Assembly: GCA_005518185.1 (NCBI GenBank) | Contig: RKSN01000002.1 | Location: 912,452 to 976,451, forward strand | From: Chakrabartia godavariana | GTDB lineage: Bacteria; Pseudomonadota; Alphaproteobacteria; Sphingomonadales; Sphingomonadaceae | Direction: 5' to 3' | DNA: 64,000 bases | In this document: positions 18,429 through 31,300 of the stretch, piece by piece | Layout: each line of letters opens with the position of its first letter | How positions within the stretch are numbered: position 1 is the stretch's first letter | Notes under the pieces: generated by a model | Databases searched by the model: none | What the model saw: the letters and a program-made list of their open reading frames with translations, nothing else | Told to the model about the DNA's origin: nothing | Translations under genes and position numbers: made by a program

Positions 18429-18492
18429 CGCGCTCAGGCTGCGCGTGTCGAAGCCTGATGGTTCACCCTTCGACAGGCTTAGGGTGCGCGCG
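18429..18492. repeat. Palindromic intergenic repeat (family B), downstream of pal
   Basis: Two oppositely oriented related elements; the second has arms CACCCT and AGGGTG at 18464-18486 around a TTCGACAGGCT core. It closely matches the element at 10804-10826 in reverse orientation and resembles the one at 50003-50028. Confidence 0.75.
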
Positions 18493-18506
18493 AGAACCGC
18501 TCAATG

Positions 18507-18544
18507 AAAAGGCCTCCGCCGGTCGTCCCGACGGAGGCCTTTTT
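18507..18544. terminator. Bidirectional intrinsic terminator, pal / hypothetical
   Basis: Stem AAAAGGCCTCCG (18507-18518) pairs with CGGAGGCCTTTTT (18532-18544). The T-run on the right serves pal and the A-run on the left serves the convergent minus-strand gene. Confidence 0.92.
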
Positions 18545-18564
18545 CTGTTCAGCGTCCGGGCGAT

Positions 18565-18870
18565 TTAGCCGATGCGCTTGCCCGAGAGCGGGAAGGAGCC
18601 GAAGGCGCCAGCCTTGACCGAGCCGGTCACGTCGTCGCCATCCACGGTGGCCGAGCCTTCCAGCGTCATCGGCATCGGGACCGTCATCTTCATCGACCAG
18701 GTCAGGGTGTTGCCGTCAATCTTGCCGTCGGTGATGTCGACCGAACCCTGTGCGCCCGAATTGGTGCCGGTCCAGCTGGTGCCATCCGCACCGGGGTTCA
18801 CGACGATCGTCGACTTCTGGTCGCCGAGCGGCGATTTGACGACGCATTCATAGGTGCCTGCAACGCTCAT
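18565..18870 (-). CDS. Hypothetical protein, beta-rich, 101 aa
   Basis: A 101-residue protein of no family I can name. It has no signal peptide or membrane segment. The sequence alternates polar and hydrophobic residues with many Gly, Thr and Ser (for example TYECVVKSPLGDQKSTIVV, TLTWSMKMTVPMPMTLEGSA), predicting a small beta-barrel or sandwich. A GGAGAG-like site precedes the start. It shares the bidirectional terminator with pal and lies downstream of the M16 peptidase on the same strand. Third-position GC bias supports coding. Confidence 0.75.
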   Translation of the reverse strand: MSVAGTYECVVKSPLGDQKSTIVVNPGADGTSWTGTNSGAQGSVDITDGKIDGNTLTWSMKMTVPMPMTLEGSATVDGDDVTGSVKAGAFGSFPLSGKRIG

Positions 18871-18896
18871 ATATCTCTCCTTTGTGCCACGGGGGG

Positions 18897-21707
18897 TCAG
18901 TTTCCACCCGCCTGTGGCATTAGTTCGACCGGCAGGCCGAGTTTTTCAAGCTGCGGGCGAACAATTTTCGCATCGCCGACGACGACCCAGAGCATCTGAT
19001 CGGGCTTCAGGACGTCGCGGATCGCCGCGTCGAGCTGCGCGCGCGTCATGCTGCGATAGCGTGACGCTAGGGAATCGTAGAAATCGTCCGGGCGCCCGAA
19101 GAGCGCGTTGCGTTGCAGCCCGCCGAGCACCGCGCCCGAGGTTTCGAAACTGCCCGGCAGTTCGAGGATGTTGCCGTTGATGATTCGCGCCCGTTCTTCC
19201 TCGGTCAGACCCTTGGTTGTCAGAAACTCGGTCATGTTCGCCTTGATCGCGGCGATTGATTCGCCCGTCCGGTCGGCCTGCACCGGCGCGATCACGAGAT
19301 AGGGCACATCCCCCGCAACGCGACTGACCGAGGCGCGCACGCCATAGGACCAGCCCTTGGTTTCCCGCAGGTCGGTGTTGATGCGCGACAGGAAATCAGT
19401 GCCCAGCGCCTGATTGGCGGTGATCAGCGTTTCAAGGTCATCGGTGCCCTTTCTGGGCAGCACCTGACCGCCCAGAATATAGGATTGGGGCGAGCCCGGC
19501 CGGTCGATCAGGACGATGCGCGGCGCAGGCGGCGCAATCGGACCCGTGGCCGGCTTTGTGCCCGCCGCGCCTTCGCCGGTCCATGTGCCGAACGCGCCGT
19601 CGAGCGCCTTGCGGATCTTCGCCAGCGGCTGGTCACTGACGATGAAAAGCGTCGCCTTTTCCGGGCGGATCCACTGACGATGGAAGGTCACCAGATCGCT
19701 GCGGGTCAGCGCCTTCACGCTCGCCGTCTCGCCCGTCCCCGTGAAGGAGACGCCATAAGGATGCGCCGCACCGTAAAGCAGCGGCGGCAGCGTGCGCAGC
19801 GCAATGCTCTGCGGGCTCTTATATTCGGCCTGAATGCGGGCCAGCTGCTGGTCGCGCAGCCGGTCCACCTCGGTCGAGACGAAATCGGGCCGGATCACGA
19901 CATCGCCGAACAGCGCGAGTGCGGGGGCCAGATTGACCGTCGGCGCGGTCAGGCTGATCGACGTCCGGTCGAGCGAGGCGCCAAGGTCGATATCGGCCCC
20001 CAGCCGCTCCTGCTCCTCCGCGATCTGGACGGAAGTGCGGCCCGCCGCCCCTTCATCGAGCAGCGAGAGCATCAGCGCCTGAGTCCCCTGCTTGTCGCGC
20101 GGGTCCGCCACATTGCCCGCGTCAAAGCTCATCGCGATCTGCGTGATGGGGACAGCGGTGCGGCGCACATAGACGATGGGAATTCCGTTGGAGAGCTTGG
20201 CGCGCTGGACATCGGGGAAGTCGAGATCGGCCACCGGCCGCACATCGGGCGGCGTTATCTTGGGTGCGGGCAAGGCCTCCCCCGCAGCCGGTGCCGCCGG
20301 CTTTGCGACCGCTTCCTCATAAGCATCGCGCTCGCCGGGCACGACGGTGAGGGCGTAGACCGGTCGGGTCAGCCAGCTTTGCATCGCCCGCGTCACTTCA
20401 GCGGGCTTGATCGTCGCGAGGGCGGTCAGCTCCTTCTTATAGGCGTTGCTGTCCCCCAGATAGAGTTCGCCCTCGGCGAGCTTGACGGCCTTGCCGCTGA
20501 AATCGCCGACCTGTTCCAGCCCTTCGATCGTCGACGCGACGGCCTGCGTCGCAACGCGGCGGACCTCGTCCTCCGTCGGGCCGGTTCTCACGAAATCGCC
20601 GACCAGCTGGTCGAGCCGCTTGGCAACCACGGCCGGGTCGACGCCGGGGCGAACATCGGCCGACACCGTGACCCAGCCAAGTTGTGCGCCTTCGGAATAA
20701 TAGGCCGACACTCCGACAGCGAGCTTCTCGTCGCGCACCAGCGCATTGTCGAGCCGGGAGCTGGAGAGGCCACCCAGCACATGGGCACCAACGCGCAGGC
20801 CGACCGCATCGGGGTTGTCGATGCCCGGCACCGCCCAGTAGCGATAGAGCCGCGTGGTCGCGACACGGTCCTTCATCACCTCGGCCTTGGGCGCGTCGAG
20901 CGTCGGGATGCTGACCTTGATCCTGTCCTGCTTCGGCCCGGCCGGAATTGCGCCAAACCATTTTTCGACCAGCGGCCGTGCGGTCTTGGCATCAATGTCA
21001 CCGGCGAGGACGAGCACCGCATTGTTGGGCCCGTAATGCTGGCGGAACCAGCCCTTCACATCCTCAAGGCTCGCCTTGTCGAGGTCCGCCATGGAGCCGA
21101 TGACAGAGTGGCCATAAGGATGGTCGGGCGGCAGCGTCCCCTTGATCTGGGCGTACTGCACGAGACCATAGGGCTGGTTGTCGCGCTGGCGCTTTTCGTT
21201 CTGCACGACGCCGATCTGATTGGTCAGCTTTTCCTGCGTCACCGCGCCGAGCAGATGGCCCATGCGGTCGCTTTCGAGGAACAGCGCGCGTTCCAGCGCG
21301 CCGGTCGGGACGGTCTGGAAATAGTTGGTCCGGTCAAACCAGGTGGTGCCATTGAGGTCGGTTGCCCCGATTTCCTGCATCGGCGCGAAATAGTCTCCGG
21401 GGGCATTCTCGGAGCCATTGAACATCAGGTGCTCGAACAGGTGCGCAAAGCCTGTCTTGCCCTGCGGCTCATGCTTGGACCCGACATCATACCAGACCGA
21501 CACCGCAACGATGGGCGCCTTGCGGTCGGTATGGACGATCACGCGCAAGCCATTGGCGAGCGTAAATTTCTCATGCGGGATGTCGATCTGCTTCACGAGC
21601 GAGGCGACCGTTGCGGGACGCATCGTCTCGCGCGCCTGAACGGGCGCGGTTGCGATACCCAAAGCGAGGATCGAGACGGACAGGGACCGGATGAAACGCG
21701 TGTTCAC
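18897..21707 (-). CDS. M16 family zinc metallopeptidase, two-domain, secreted
   Basis: A 936-residue insulinase/pitrilysin-type protease. The signal peptide (about 1-25, ending APVQA) places it in the periplasm. The inverted zinc motif HLFEH is at 89-93, with the distal glutamate in VVQNEKRQ. A second M16 half, catalytically inactive, begins near residue 480 (FPDVQRAKLSNGIPIVYVRR). The length fits a fused pair of M16 domains. It probably degrades peptides in the periplasm. It is followed on the same strand by the small hypothetical gene, and preceded 78 nt upstream by the acylase gene. Confidence 0.94.
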   Translation of the reverse strand: MNTRFIRSLSVSILALGIATAPVQARETMRPATVASLVKQIDIPHEKFTLANGLRVIVHTDRKAPIVAVSVWYDVGSKHEPQGKTGFAHLFEHLMFNGSENAPGDYFAPMQEIGATDLNGTTWFDRTNYFQTVPTGALERALFLESDRMGHLLGAVTQEKLTNQIGVVQNEKRQRDNQPYGLVQYAQIKGTLPPDHPYGHSVIGSMADLDKASLEDVKGWFRQHYGPNNAVLVLAGDIDAKTARPLVEKWFGAIPAGPKQDRIKVSIPTLDAPKAEVMKDRVATTRLYRYWAVPGIDNPDAVGLRVGAHVLGGLSSSRLDNALVRDEKLAVGVSAYYSEGAQLGWVTVSADVRPGVDPAVVAKRLDQLVGDFVRTGPTEDEVRRVATQAVASTIEGLEQVGDFSGKAVKLAEGELYLGDSNAYKKELTALATIKPAEVTRAMQSWLTRPVYALTVVPGERDAYEEAVAKPAAPAAGEALPAPKITPPDVRPVADLDFPDVQRAKLSNGIPIVYVRRTAVPITQIAMSFDAGNVADPRDKQGTQALMLSLLDEGAAGRTSVQIAEEQERLGADIDLGASLDRTSISLTAPTVNLAPALALFGDVVIRPDFVSTEVDRLRDQQLARIQAEYKSPQSIALRTLPPLLYGAAHPYGVSFTGTGETASVKALTRSDLVTFHRQWIRPEKATLFIVSDQPLAKIRKALDGAFGTWTGEGAAGTKPATGPIAPPAPRIVLIDRPGSPQSYILGGQVLPRKGTDDLETLITANQALGTDFLSRINTDLRETKGWSYGVRASVSRVAGDVPYLVIAPVQADRTGESIAAIKANMTEFLTTKGLTEEERARIINGNILELPGSFETSGAVLGGLQRNALFGRPDDFYDSLASRYRSMTRAQLDAAIRDVLKPDQMLWVVVGDAKIVRPQLEKLGLPVELMPQAGGN

Positions 21708-21785
21708 AATTGCACCTTTCTGCGCACGTCGGCGGGAAGCCGCTGTTCATCATCCTGCGCGATGAACGGCGGCTGACCGGCATTC

Positions 21786-23897
21786 TTACGGTCTATAGCG
21801 CCGCTCTGCGTGGCGCACAGCGTCGGCCCATTCGAAATGCACGGGCTTGAACTTCTGCGCGGCGAAGAGCGCCATCTGATCGGTATAATGTGGCGATTGG
21901 GGCCGGTTGGTCGCCGCGCCATAAGGCTGGATCGATTCCGACGTGACCTGCCCGTCCTTGTCCCAGCGGACGAGCATGATGAAGCTGTCACCGTGCCGGA
22001 CGCGCAATCGGTGATCCCCCTGTTCCTTGTCCCACGCCGTCGTGGCGCGCAGCGTGTCAGTACCGCCAAGCATCGGGAGATCGACGTTTCCGCGCCGCAA
22101 CCGCTGTATCCGGGACAAGGGCGGGTCAATCCGGCTAAAACGGCCGTTGAGATCGCCAACCGCTTCCTTCAGCGCATCGCGCGGATTGGGGAGCGGTTCG
22201 CGCCGCCATTTCTTCATCGATGCAGTGCGGATGACCCGTTCGGCGAGCGCATCGGCACGGCCCTGGCCATCGCTCGTCCAGTCCCATGTCGCGAGCAGCT
22301 TTTGGGCTTCTGCCAGCGCCGGATCGTCGGATAGCTGTGCTGCGAGGACCTGGCGGATCCAGTGCCCCACCCAGCCGTCGCGTGCATAGCCCTTGTCGAA
22401 CTTGATTGCGAGCAGCTGTTCCGGCGTCAGCTTTCCGGCGGCCGACAGCAGCGCCGCCGCGCGGGTGCCCCGGTTCGTCTGGTCACGCTCAATGCCTAGC
22501 AGAGGCGAATAATCCGCCGGATTCATTTCGGACCCCGGGCCCGCGGCGAGAAACGGCGTGTTGTTGGAGTTCATGACGAAGCCGCTCTTCGGGTCCACGA
22601 CCTTGGGATAACCGGAAAAGGGCACTGAGCTCGTCCACAGATCGCGCGACGTGTCGCCGGGCAGCACCTTGGTATAGTCATAGCCCGGCTTCCGCTGCGG
22701 GAAGAGCGCGTTGTAGATATAGGCGATCCGCCCGGTCTTGTCGGCGTAGATGAAGTTGGTGGCGGGCACCCCGCCGATCGCCATCGAGCGGGTCCATTCC
22801 TCCCAGTTCCGCGCCTTGGTGTTGCGGTAATATTGCTCGACGGCCTTGGCATTATCGATCCCGGCATACCGAATGGCAAAGCTGCCGGCCTTGTTGCGGA
22901 TTACCGGCCCGTGGACCGAACGGTAGATCGTCTTGGGGATCGGCAGGGTGAAGGGCCCGAACCGCACGGCCAGCCAGATGCGCTTTTCCTGAAGCGGCAG
23001 CCATTTGCCATCCATCCGGTAGCGCGTGCCGGTCGCATCGAGGACAAGCTTGTAGACGTCGATCAGGTCTGGCCGGTTGACGGTGTTGGTCCAGCCGAGA
23101 TTGCGGTTGTGCCCCATGAGGACAAAGGGCGATCCGGGGAACAGCGCGCCCGCCATGTCGAGCCCTTCGCCGGAATGCACAACGGCTTCATACCAGGCGA
23201 CCTGCCCTTCATAGGGCTGGTGCGAGTTGGAAATCAGCCAGGTCTTGCCATCGGCCATCTTGGACGGCGCGAGCGCGAAGGCATTGGAGCCGTTGAGGCT
23301 GGGCTCCCGCCCGATGGGCGTCATGGAAAGCGCGCCTTCCTTCGGCGCGGGCTTGTCCCCGGCAAGCGCGCCGATGACACCGTCCAGACCATAAAAGAAC
23401 GGCGCGCGCAGGACGAAGCCGGTCACCACATCCTCGCCAGTGACCGGGAAGAGCTTGGCCAGCCGCACTTCGGACCGGTGCTTGTCCGCATAGTGGTTGA
23501 GCCCGGCCGCATAGGCCTCGACAACGCGCCGCACCTCGGGGGAGAGCGTGGGATAGGCGCGATGGGCGGTGTCCCGTACGCCGAGCAAGGCCGCCACGAA
23601 ATCGACCTGGGCGCCATCCGGGCCGGTCATCGCGCCATCGCGGCCGCGCGTCATCGCGATCACTTCCTGGATCGTCGAAAAATCATCCTCGGCATGGGCA
23701 TAGGCCAGGCCATAGGCGGCATCGGCATCTGTCCGACCGTTGATGTGCGGCACGCCGAATTCGTCGCGCGCGATCTCCACGTCATAGCGGCGTTGCGGCG
23801 GCGCGGTTTCCTCATGCGCGGTCAGCGGTTCCCACACCGCTGATGCGACCGCGAGACCCGCGACCGTGCCTGTGACCCATTTGGCCCAAGTCTTCAT
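21786..23897 (-). CDS. Penicillin acylase family Ntn hydrolase (acyl-homoserine-lactone/penicillin acylase-like)
   Basis: A 703-residue precursor with an N-terminal signal or anchor (about 1-27). The N-terminal-nucleophile Ser is predicted at 204 in LNGSNAFALAPSK: self-cleavage before it would give an alpha subunit, a short spacer and a beta subunit. Other family segments are DEFGVPHI at the start of the alpha chain and SNSHQPYEGQVAWYE in the beta chain. It hydrolyses an amide linking an acyl group to an amine; known substrates of relatives include penicillins, N-acyl-homoserine lactones and acylated peptides. The substrate here cannot be decided. Confidence 0.92.
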   Translation of the reverse strand: MKTWAKWVTGTVAGLAVASAVWEPLTAHEETAPPQRRYDVEIARDEFGVPHINGRTDADAAYGLAYAHAEDDFSTIQEVIAMTRGRDGAMTGPDGAQVDFVAALLGVRDTAHRAYPTLSPEVRRVVEAYAAGLNHYADKHRSEVRLAKLFPVTGEDVVTGFVLRAPFFYGLDGVIGALAGDKPAPKEGALSMTPIGREPSLNGSNAFALAPSKMADGKTWLISNSHQPYEGQVAWYEAVVHSGEGLDMAGALFPGSPFVLMGHNRNLGWTNTVNRPDLIDVYKLVLDATGTRYRMDGKWLPLQEKRIWLAVRFGPFTLPIPKTIYRSVHGPVIRNKAGSFAIRYAGIDNAKAVEQYYRNTKARNWEEWTRSMAIGGVPATNFIYADKTGRIAYIYNALFPQRKPGYDYTKVLPGDTSRDLWTSSVPFSGYPKVVDPKSGFVMNSNNTPFLAAGPGSEMNPADYSPLLGIERDQTNRGTRAAALLSAAGKLTPEQLLAIKFDKGYARDGWVGHWIRQVLAAQLSDDPALAEAQKLLATWDWTSDGQGRADALAERVIRTASMKKWRREPLPNPRDALKEAVGDLNGRFSRIDPPLSRIQRLRRGNVDLPMLGGTDTLRATTAWDKEQGDHRLRVRHGDSFIMLVRWDKDGQVTSESIQPYGAATNRPQSPHYTDQMALFAAQKFKPVHFEWADAVRHAERRYRP

Positions 23898-24011
23898 ATG
23901 TCCTCCCCTGTAGCGTCGGCCCGTGTTGGTCCGGGCCCGATCCTGTGGTGCGCGATATTGACGTCCCCGCGCCGATGGGCAAGGCAGCGGCGGAATTATT
24001 CGGAGATTTCA

Positions 24012-25619
24012 ATGCGTCCTGCTGTTCTCGTATCTGCCCTCGCGCTGGTTCCAGCCGTTGCGCTCGCGGCCCCGGCCACCATTACGCCCGATGCCGTGAA
24101 GTCCCATGTGTCCTTTCTGGCAGATGACCTTCTGGAAGGGCGCGACACCGGCTCAAAGGGCCATGAGATCGCGGCGCGCTATGTCGCAACCCAGTTTGCG
24201 GGGATAGGCCTGACGCCTGCGGTCAAAGGCGACTGGTATCAGCGCGTACCGATGGTTGAGGTCAAGCCCAATGCTGATGCCCAGTTCAGCGTGAACGGCG
24301 TCGCCTTCACCCCGCTGAAAGACGTCGTGGTTTCCGGCGGAGGGCCCCAGGGCGGCGCGCGCGTGGAAGGCCGGGTGGTCTTTGGCGGCTTCTGTCTGGA
24401 CCGCCCCGAATATGGCCTGAAGGACCTCGCCCGCATCAAGGTGAAGGGGAGGATTGTCGCCTGTCTTTCGGGCTTTCCCAAGGGTCTGCCGAGCGATGTC
24501 GGTGCGCATCTGAACGCCGAAAAGGCCAAGATCCTGTCGCAGCGCGGTGCCATCGGCTTCATTTCGCTGCGTTCGCTGGAGCGGGAAAAGCAGCAGCCCT
24601 GGACCCGCGTTCTTGAATATGCCGACAACCGCTCAGTCCGCTGGACCAATGCGGAAGGCGGCGTGTTCGATGCCGCCCCCAATCTGCGGGCCTCGGCGAC
24701 GCTGGACCGGTCGGCGGCGGACGCCCTCTTCACGGGCACTGCAAAGAGCTTTGCCGACATTCTGGCCGAGGCCGACAAAAAGGGCGGCAAGCCCAAGGCG
24801 TTCGAGCTTGGCAAAACTGCCGTCATCGCGCGCACGTCCACGCTCACGCCGTTTACCAGCCCCAATGTCATCGCGATGCTGCCCGGGTCCGACCCGGCAC
24901 TCGCAAACGAATATGTCCTGATGATGGGCCATCTCGATCACATCGGCATCAAGCCCGGCGTGACGTCGGGCGATGCGATCAACAACGGCGCGATGGACAA
25001 TGCCTCGGGCGTTGCGACGATGCTGGAGGCCGCCCGGGCCATGGCCGCCAACCCCGACCGTCCGAAGCGCCCCGTGCTCTTCGCCGCCGTCACGGGGGAG
25101 GAAAAGGGTCTGTTGGGCGCGGATTATCTCGCGCGCTTCCCCGTCGTGCCGGAGGGCGGCCGCGTTGTCGCCGTCGTCAATCTCGACATGCCGATCCTCA
25201 CCTATGACTTCACCGATGTCGTCGCCTTCGGCGCGGAGCATTCGACGCTCGGCCCGATCGTGGCTGCGGCAACCGCGAAGGACGGCGTTGCGCTCTCGCC
25301 CGATCCGTTGCCGGAAGAAGGCCTGTTCACGCGGTCCGACCATTACCGCTTCGTCCAGCGCGGCATCCCCTCGGTCTTCCTCGTGACCGGCCATGCCGGG
25401 CCGGGGGCCAAGGCCTTCACCGACTTCCTGAAGACGCATTATCACCGCGTCTCGGACGATCTGGCTCAGCCCTTCAACTGGAACGCGGCGGCCAAGTTCG
25501 CGCGGATCAACATGCTGATCGCAACCGAAATCGCGAATGCGCCGGAAGCGCCCAAATGGTATTCGGACAGCTTCTTCGGCAAGGTCTTCGCGCCCGACGC
25601 CCCCAAGGCCGCGCGGTAA
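24012..25619 (+). CDS. M28 family metallopeptidase with PA domain, secreted
   Basis: A 535-residue zinc aminopeptidase-type enzyme. ATG 24012 is chosen because it has GGAG at 24002-24005 and gives a clean signal peptide (about 1-20, ending VALAA); the longer upstream frame lacks these. A protease-associated insert occupies about 110-250. Zinc ligands and catalytic residues: His307 and Asp309 in GHLDHIGI, Asp329 in MDNASGV, and Glu363/Glu364 in TGEEKGLL. It probably trims N-terminal residues from peptides in the periplasm. It is divergent from the acylase gene. Confidence 0.93.
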   Translation: MRPAVLVSALALVPAVALAAPATITPDAVKSHVSFLADDLLEGRDTGSKGHEIAARYVATQFAGIGLTPAVKGDWYQRVPMVEVKPNADAQFSVNGVAFTPLKDVVVSGGGPQGGARVEGRVVFGGFCLDRPEYGLKDLARIKVKGRIVACLSGFPKGLPSDVGAHLNAEKAKILSQRGAIGFISLRSLEREKQQPWTRVLEYADNRSVRWTNAEGGVFDAAPNLRASATLDRSAADALFTGTAKSFADILAEADKKGGKPKAFELGKTAVIARTSTLTPFTSPNVIAMLPGSDPALANEYVLMMGHLDHIGIKPGVTSGDAINNGAMDNASGVATMLEAARAMAANPDRPKRPVLFAAVTGEEKGLLGADYLARFPVVPEGGRVVAVVNLDMPILTYDFTDVVAFGAEHSTLGPIVAAATAKDGVALSPDPLPEEGLFTRSDHYRFVQRGIPSVFLVTGHAGPGAKAFTDFLKTHYHRVSDDLAQPFNWNAAAKFARINMLIATEIANAPEAPKWYSDSFFGKVFAPDAPKAAR

Positions 25620-25713
25620 ATCCACGCCGCTTTGGGCGTTGGCTTCGGCCAAGCTCCGCCGCGCTCAGGGAGAGCGCAGCGAAAGATGTGAGACGCCCCC
25701 CATCATTCCACCC

Positions 25714-25742
25714 CTTGTGTGGCGAAAATGCCACACTACATT
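25714..25742 (+). promoter_or_regulatory. Candidate heat-shock promoter/operator upstream of clpB
   Basis: CTTG at 25714-25717 is followed 18 nt later by CTACATT, loosely matching the alphaproteobacterial RpoH pattern CTTG-N17/18-CYTATnT. The spacer holds a perfect 7-bp inverted repeat GTGTGGC (25717-25723) / GCCACAC (25730-25736). The position suits transcription of clpB, but the -10 match is imperfect. Confidence 0.4.
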
Positions 25743-25766
25743 CGGGGAGGAAGGAAGGGGGAACGT

Positions 25767-28340
<2,574 letters not shown>

Positions 28341-28348
28341 CACAGAAA

Positions 28349-28374
28349 GGGGAGCAGGTTTTGGCCTGCTCCCC
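28349..28374. terminator. Bidirectional terminator between clpB and TonB receptor
   Basis: Perfect 10-bp stem GGGGAGCAGG (28349-28358) / CCTGCTCCCC (28365-28374) with a 6-nt loop, between two convergent genes. Confidence 0.85.
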
Positions 28375-28398
28375 CAGTTTCCAGAAAGGGATGGGAAC

Positions 28399-31300
28399 TT
28401 AGAACTTCACACGCGCGCCCGCATAGAAGCGGCGGCCGAACGGATCGTACGTGTCGGCAGCGGTCTCCGTGCCGGTCACGTTCGATGCGAACCCGCTCGG
28501 CAGGAAGGGCGGAGCCTTGTCGAACAGATTGTCGACGCCGAGATAGAATTCGAACTTCTTGTCCTCGCCGACGCCGAAGCGCGCCTGCACGTCGTGGTAG
28601 AAGCGGTCGCCGACATTGTTCAGCACGTCGAGATTGGCATCGCCATAGCCGCCGAGCGTATCGACGATCTTGCCGAGATAGTTGACTTGCCAGGACAGCG
28701 TCACATTGTCGAACGTGTAGCCAAGACGGGCCGAGGCCTTGTGCTTGAAGCCCGCCCCAAGACGTCCGTCGCCGCTCAGCTGACCCCGGTTTTCCTCCAG
28801 CGGCGCGCCCGCAAAGGCCCGCTTCTGCAGCGAAATCAGGTAGGTGTAGAAGACATTGACGTCGAGCCGGTCATCCGTGACGAGACCAAGCGCGCGGTTG
28901 TACCGCACGGCCACGTCGATCCCGCTCGTCTTCAGGTCGGCGATGTTCGCAAGCTGCGAATTCACCGTCGTCAGGCGGCCGGTATTGGTGTTGCGGATGA
29001 CGTTCTGGCAGAATTCGGTCGCGCCTGTTTCCAGACACTGGCCAATTGAGATGTCCCGCGGGACCGTTCCGATCGCGTCCTTTACCTTGATGCGGAAATA
29101 GTCGACCGAGATGGCGAGCCCCGGCGCAAAGCGCGGCGTGAGGACACCGCCGAGCGTCAGCGTCTTGGCGGTTTCTTCCTGCAGGTTGATGTTCCCGCCG
29201 TCAAAGCCGTTGATGCCCTGAATGTCGGCCAGATCATAGAAGAAGGACCCTGTCGGGCTGGCCGCCACGTTCGCACCGAAACCGGGCAGCGAACGGCAGG
29301 TCGCGGCCTGCGCGGACGACGTCGTCGTGGCATTGAAGCCCGTTGACGACACGCCAATGCACGGGTCGGTCACGTTCGGGAATGTCTCGGCCGGCGCCGA
29401 GAAGAGTTCCCCGATATTGGGCGCACGGTTGGCCACCGCATAGACGCCGCGCAGACGCAGCCCATCGACCGGCGCCCATTCTGCCCCCGCATTCCAGCTG
29501 AACACCTTGCCGACCGTCGAATAATCGGAATAGCGCGCCGCACCCGTCAGGCCGAGATAATGGAAGAACGGCACCTCTGACAGGATCGGGACATTGGCTT
29601 CGCCATAGACTTCCCACACGTCAAAGCTGCCGCGCGTGTCGGGGATCTGGTTGCCCGAATTGCCCCCCGTGTTGGTCAGTTCGTCGAGGTCATCGACGCT
29701 CTTTTCCTTGCGATATTCGCCGCCCAGCGCGATGGCGAGCTTCCCGCCCGGCAGTTCGAGCAGATCGCCAGACAGGTTGATCGACGCAACCTGTTGGCTG
29801 TTGGTGATGCGTTCCGACTTGGGGATCGCCGACTGGACATAGGCCGAGGCTTGCGGCGAGGCCGTGCCGAAGCCGAACAGGTTGATCGGCACACAGCCCG
29901 CCGCCCGCGCTGCCGGGTCGCGGCAGACGACCTGCCCCGTGCCCGGATCGACAATGGCATCTAGCGCATTGCGATAGCGCGCATTGTCAATGTCCTGGCT
30001 GGCCGTGAAGTCCTTCAGATGGCCGTAGACATAACTGATGTCATAGCGCCAGTCGTTCAGGATATTGCCCCGGATGCCGGCGGCCACACGCCAGGTTTCA
30101 CGGTCGGCAGTGTTGGAGCGGCTGAACACTTCGTTCTGACGGCGACGGAAGCCGAGCGCCGAAACGTCATTGCTCGGATCGGCATCACCATTGGCCGCAG
30201 CGATCGCGGCCTGCACGGCGGCGGGAATGAACGGGTTGGTGATCGGGATACCGATATTGCCCGGGGACTGGTCATAGAGATCGGTATAGTCGAGCGGGGT
30301 CGCCTCGATCTGCGAGCTGGACTTTACGCGACCGTAGGTGCCCTCGGCATAGAGCGTCACGCCGTCGGCAATCTCGAAATTGGCAATCGCGCTGCCGAGA
30401 TAGCGTTCGAGCGGCACCGAGATGCGGCGGGCAGCGTTGCGGTTGAAGCCCGAGCCGACCGGGAAGCCCGTGACCAGATTGTTGCTCGGGTCAAAGGTGA
30501 ACAGGCCCTGCCCGTTGAGCGCATTGACGCGCGCGCCATTGGCGTCGAGCAGTTCGAACCGGCCCTGCGCCGCATAGGAGCTGTAAAAGGCCGGGCCGCA
30601 CTGATCGGGCGAGCTGATGCCGACGCCCGCGCTGTCGACCGCAAAGCAGTCCTGATCGGAAATGCTGCGATTGCGCGAAAACAGGCCGGCATCGCGGTCA
30701 TAGGTGAAGTTGGCGATGATGTTCGCGCGGTCGTCCATGAAGCTCTTGCCGACCGTCAGGCTGCCCATGTAGCGCGGATTGTCGCCGCGATCGGTGATGC
30801 CATATTGCCCGCGCGCCTGAATGCCGTCGAACTTGCTCTTCAGGATGAAGTTGACGACGCCCGAAATGGCTTCGGACCCGTACACCGCCGACGCCCCCCC
30901 CGTGACGACGTCGACGCGTTCGATGAAGTCGGTCGGGATGTTGTTGATATCGACCGCCGACGACCCCGCAAGGCCCGCGACGAAGCGACGGCCGTTGACG
31001 AGCACGAGCGTCCGGTTGGACCCGAGGTTACGCAGGTTGACGGTTGCCACGCCGTTCGCGCCGGTGAGGAAGTTGGAGTTTGTGCGGCTCGTGCCGATGC
31101 CAACCTGCGGCAGTTCGGAAAGCGTGTCCTGCACGTTGATCGCGGCATCCTGTTCCAGCGCTTCGGCGGGCAGGGCGGCGATGGGAACATTGGCCTCAAG
31201 CTCCGGCCGCGCAATGCGCGACCCGGTGACGATGATTTCCTCGCCCTGCGCGCGGGACGGCGAGCCTTCGGCCTGGGCGGACGTATCCCCGCTGGTCGTG

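Noticed and set aside
19485-21776. Long plus-strand frame (763 codons)
   Set aside because: Antisense to the M16 protease gene, with no recognisable domain and an Arg/Asp/Gly-rich shadow composition.
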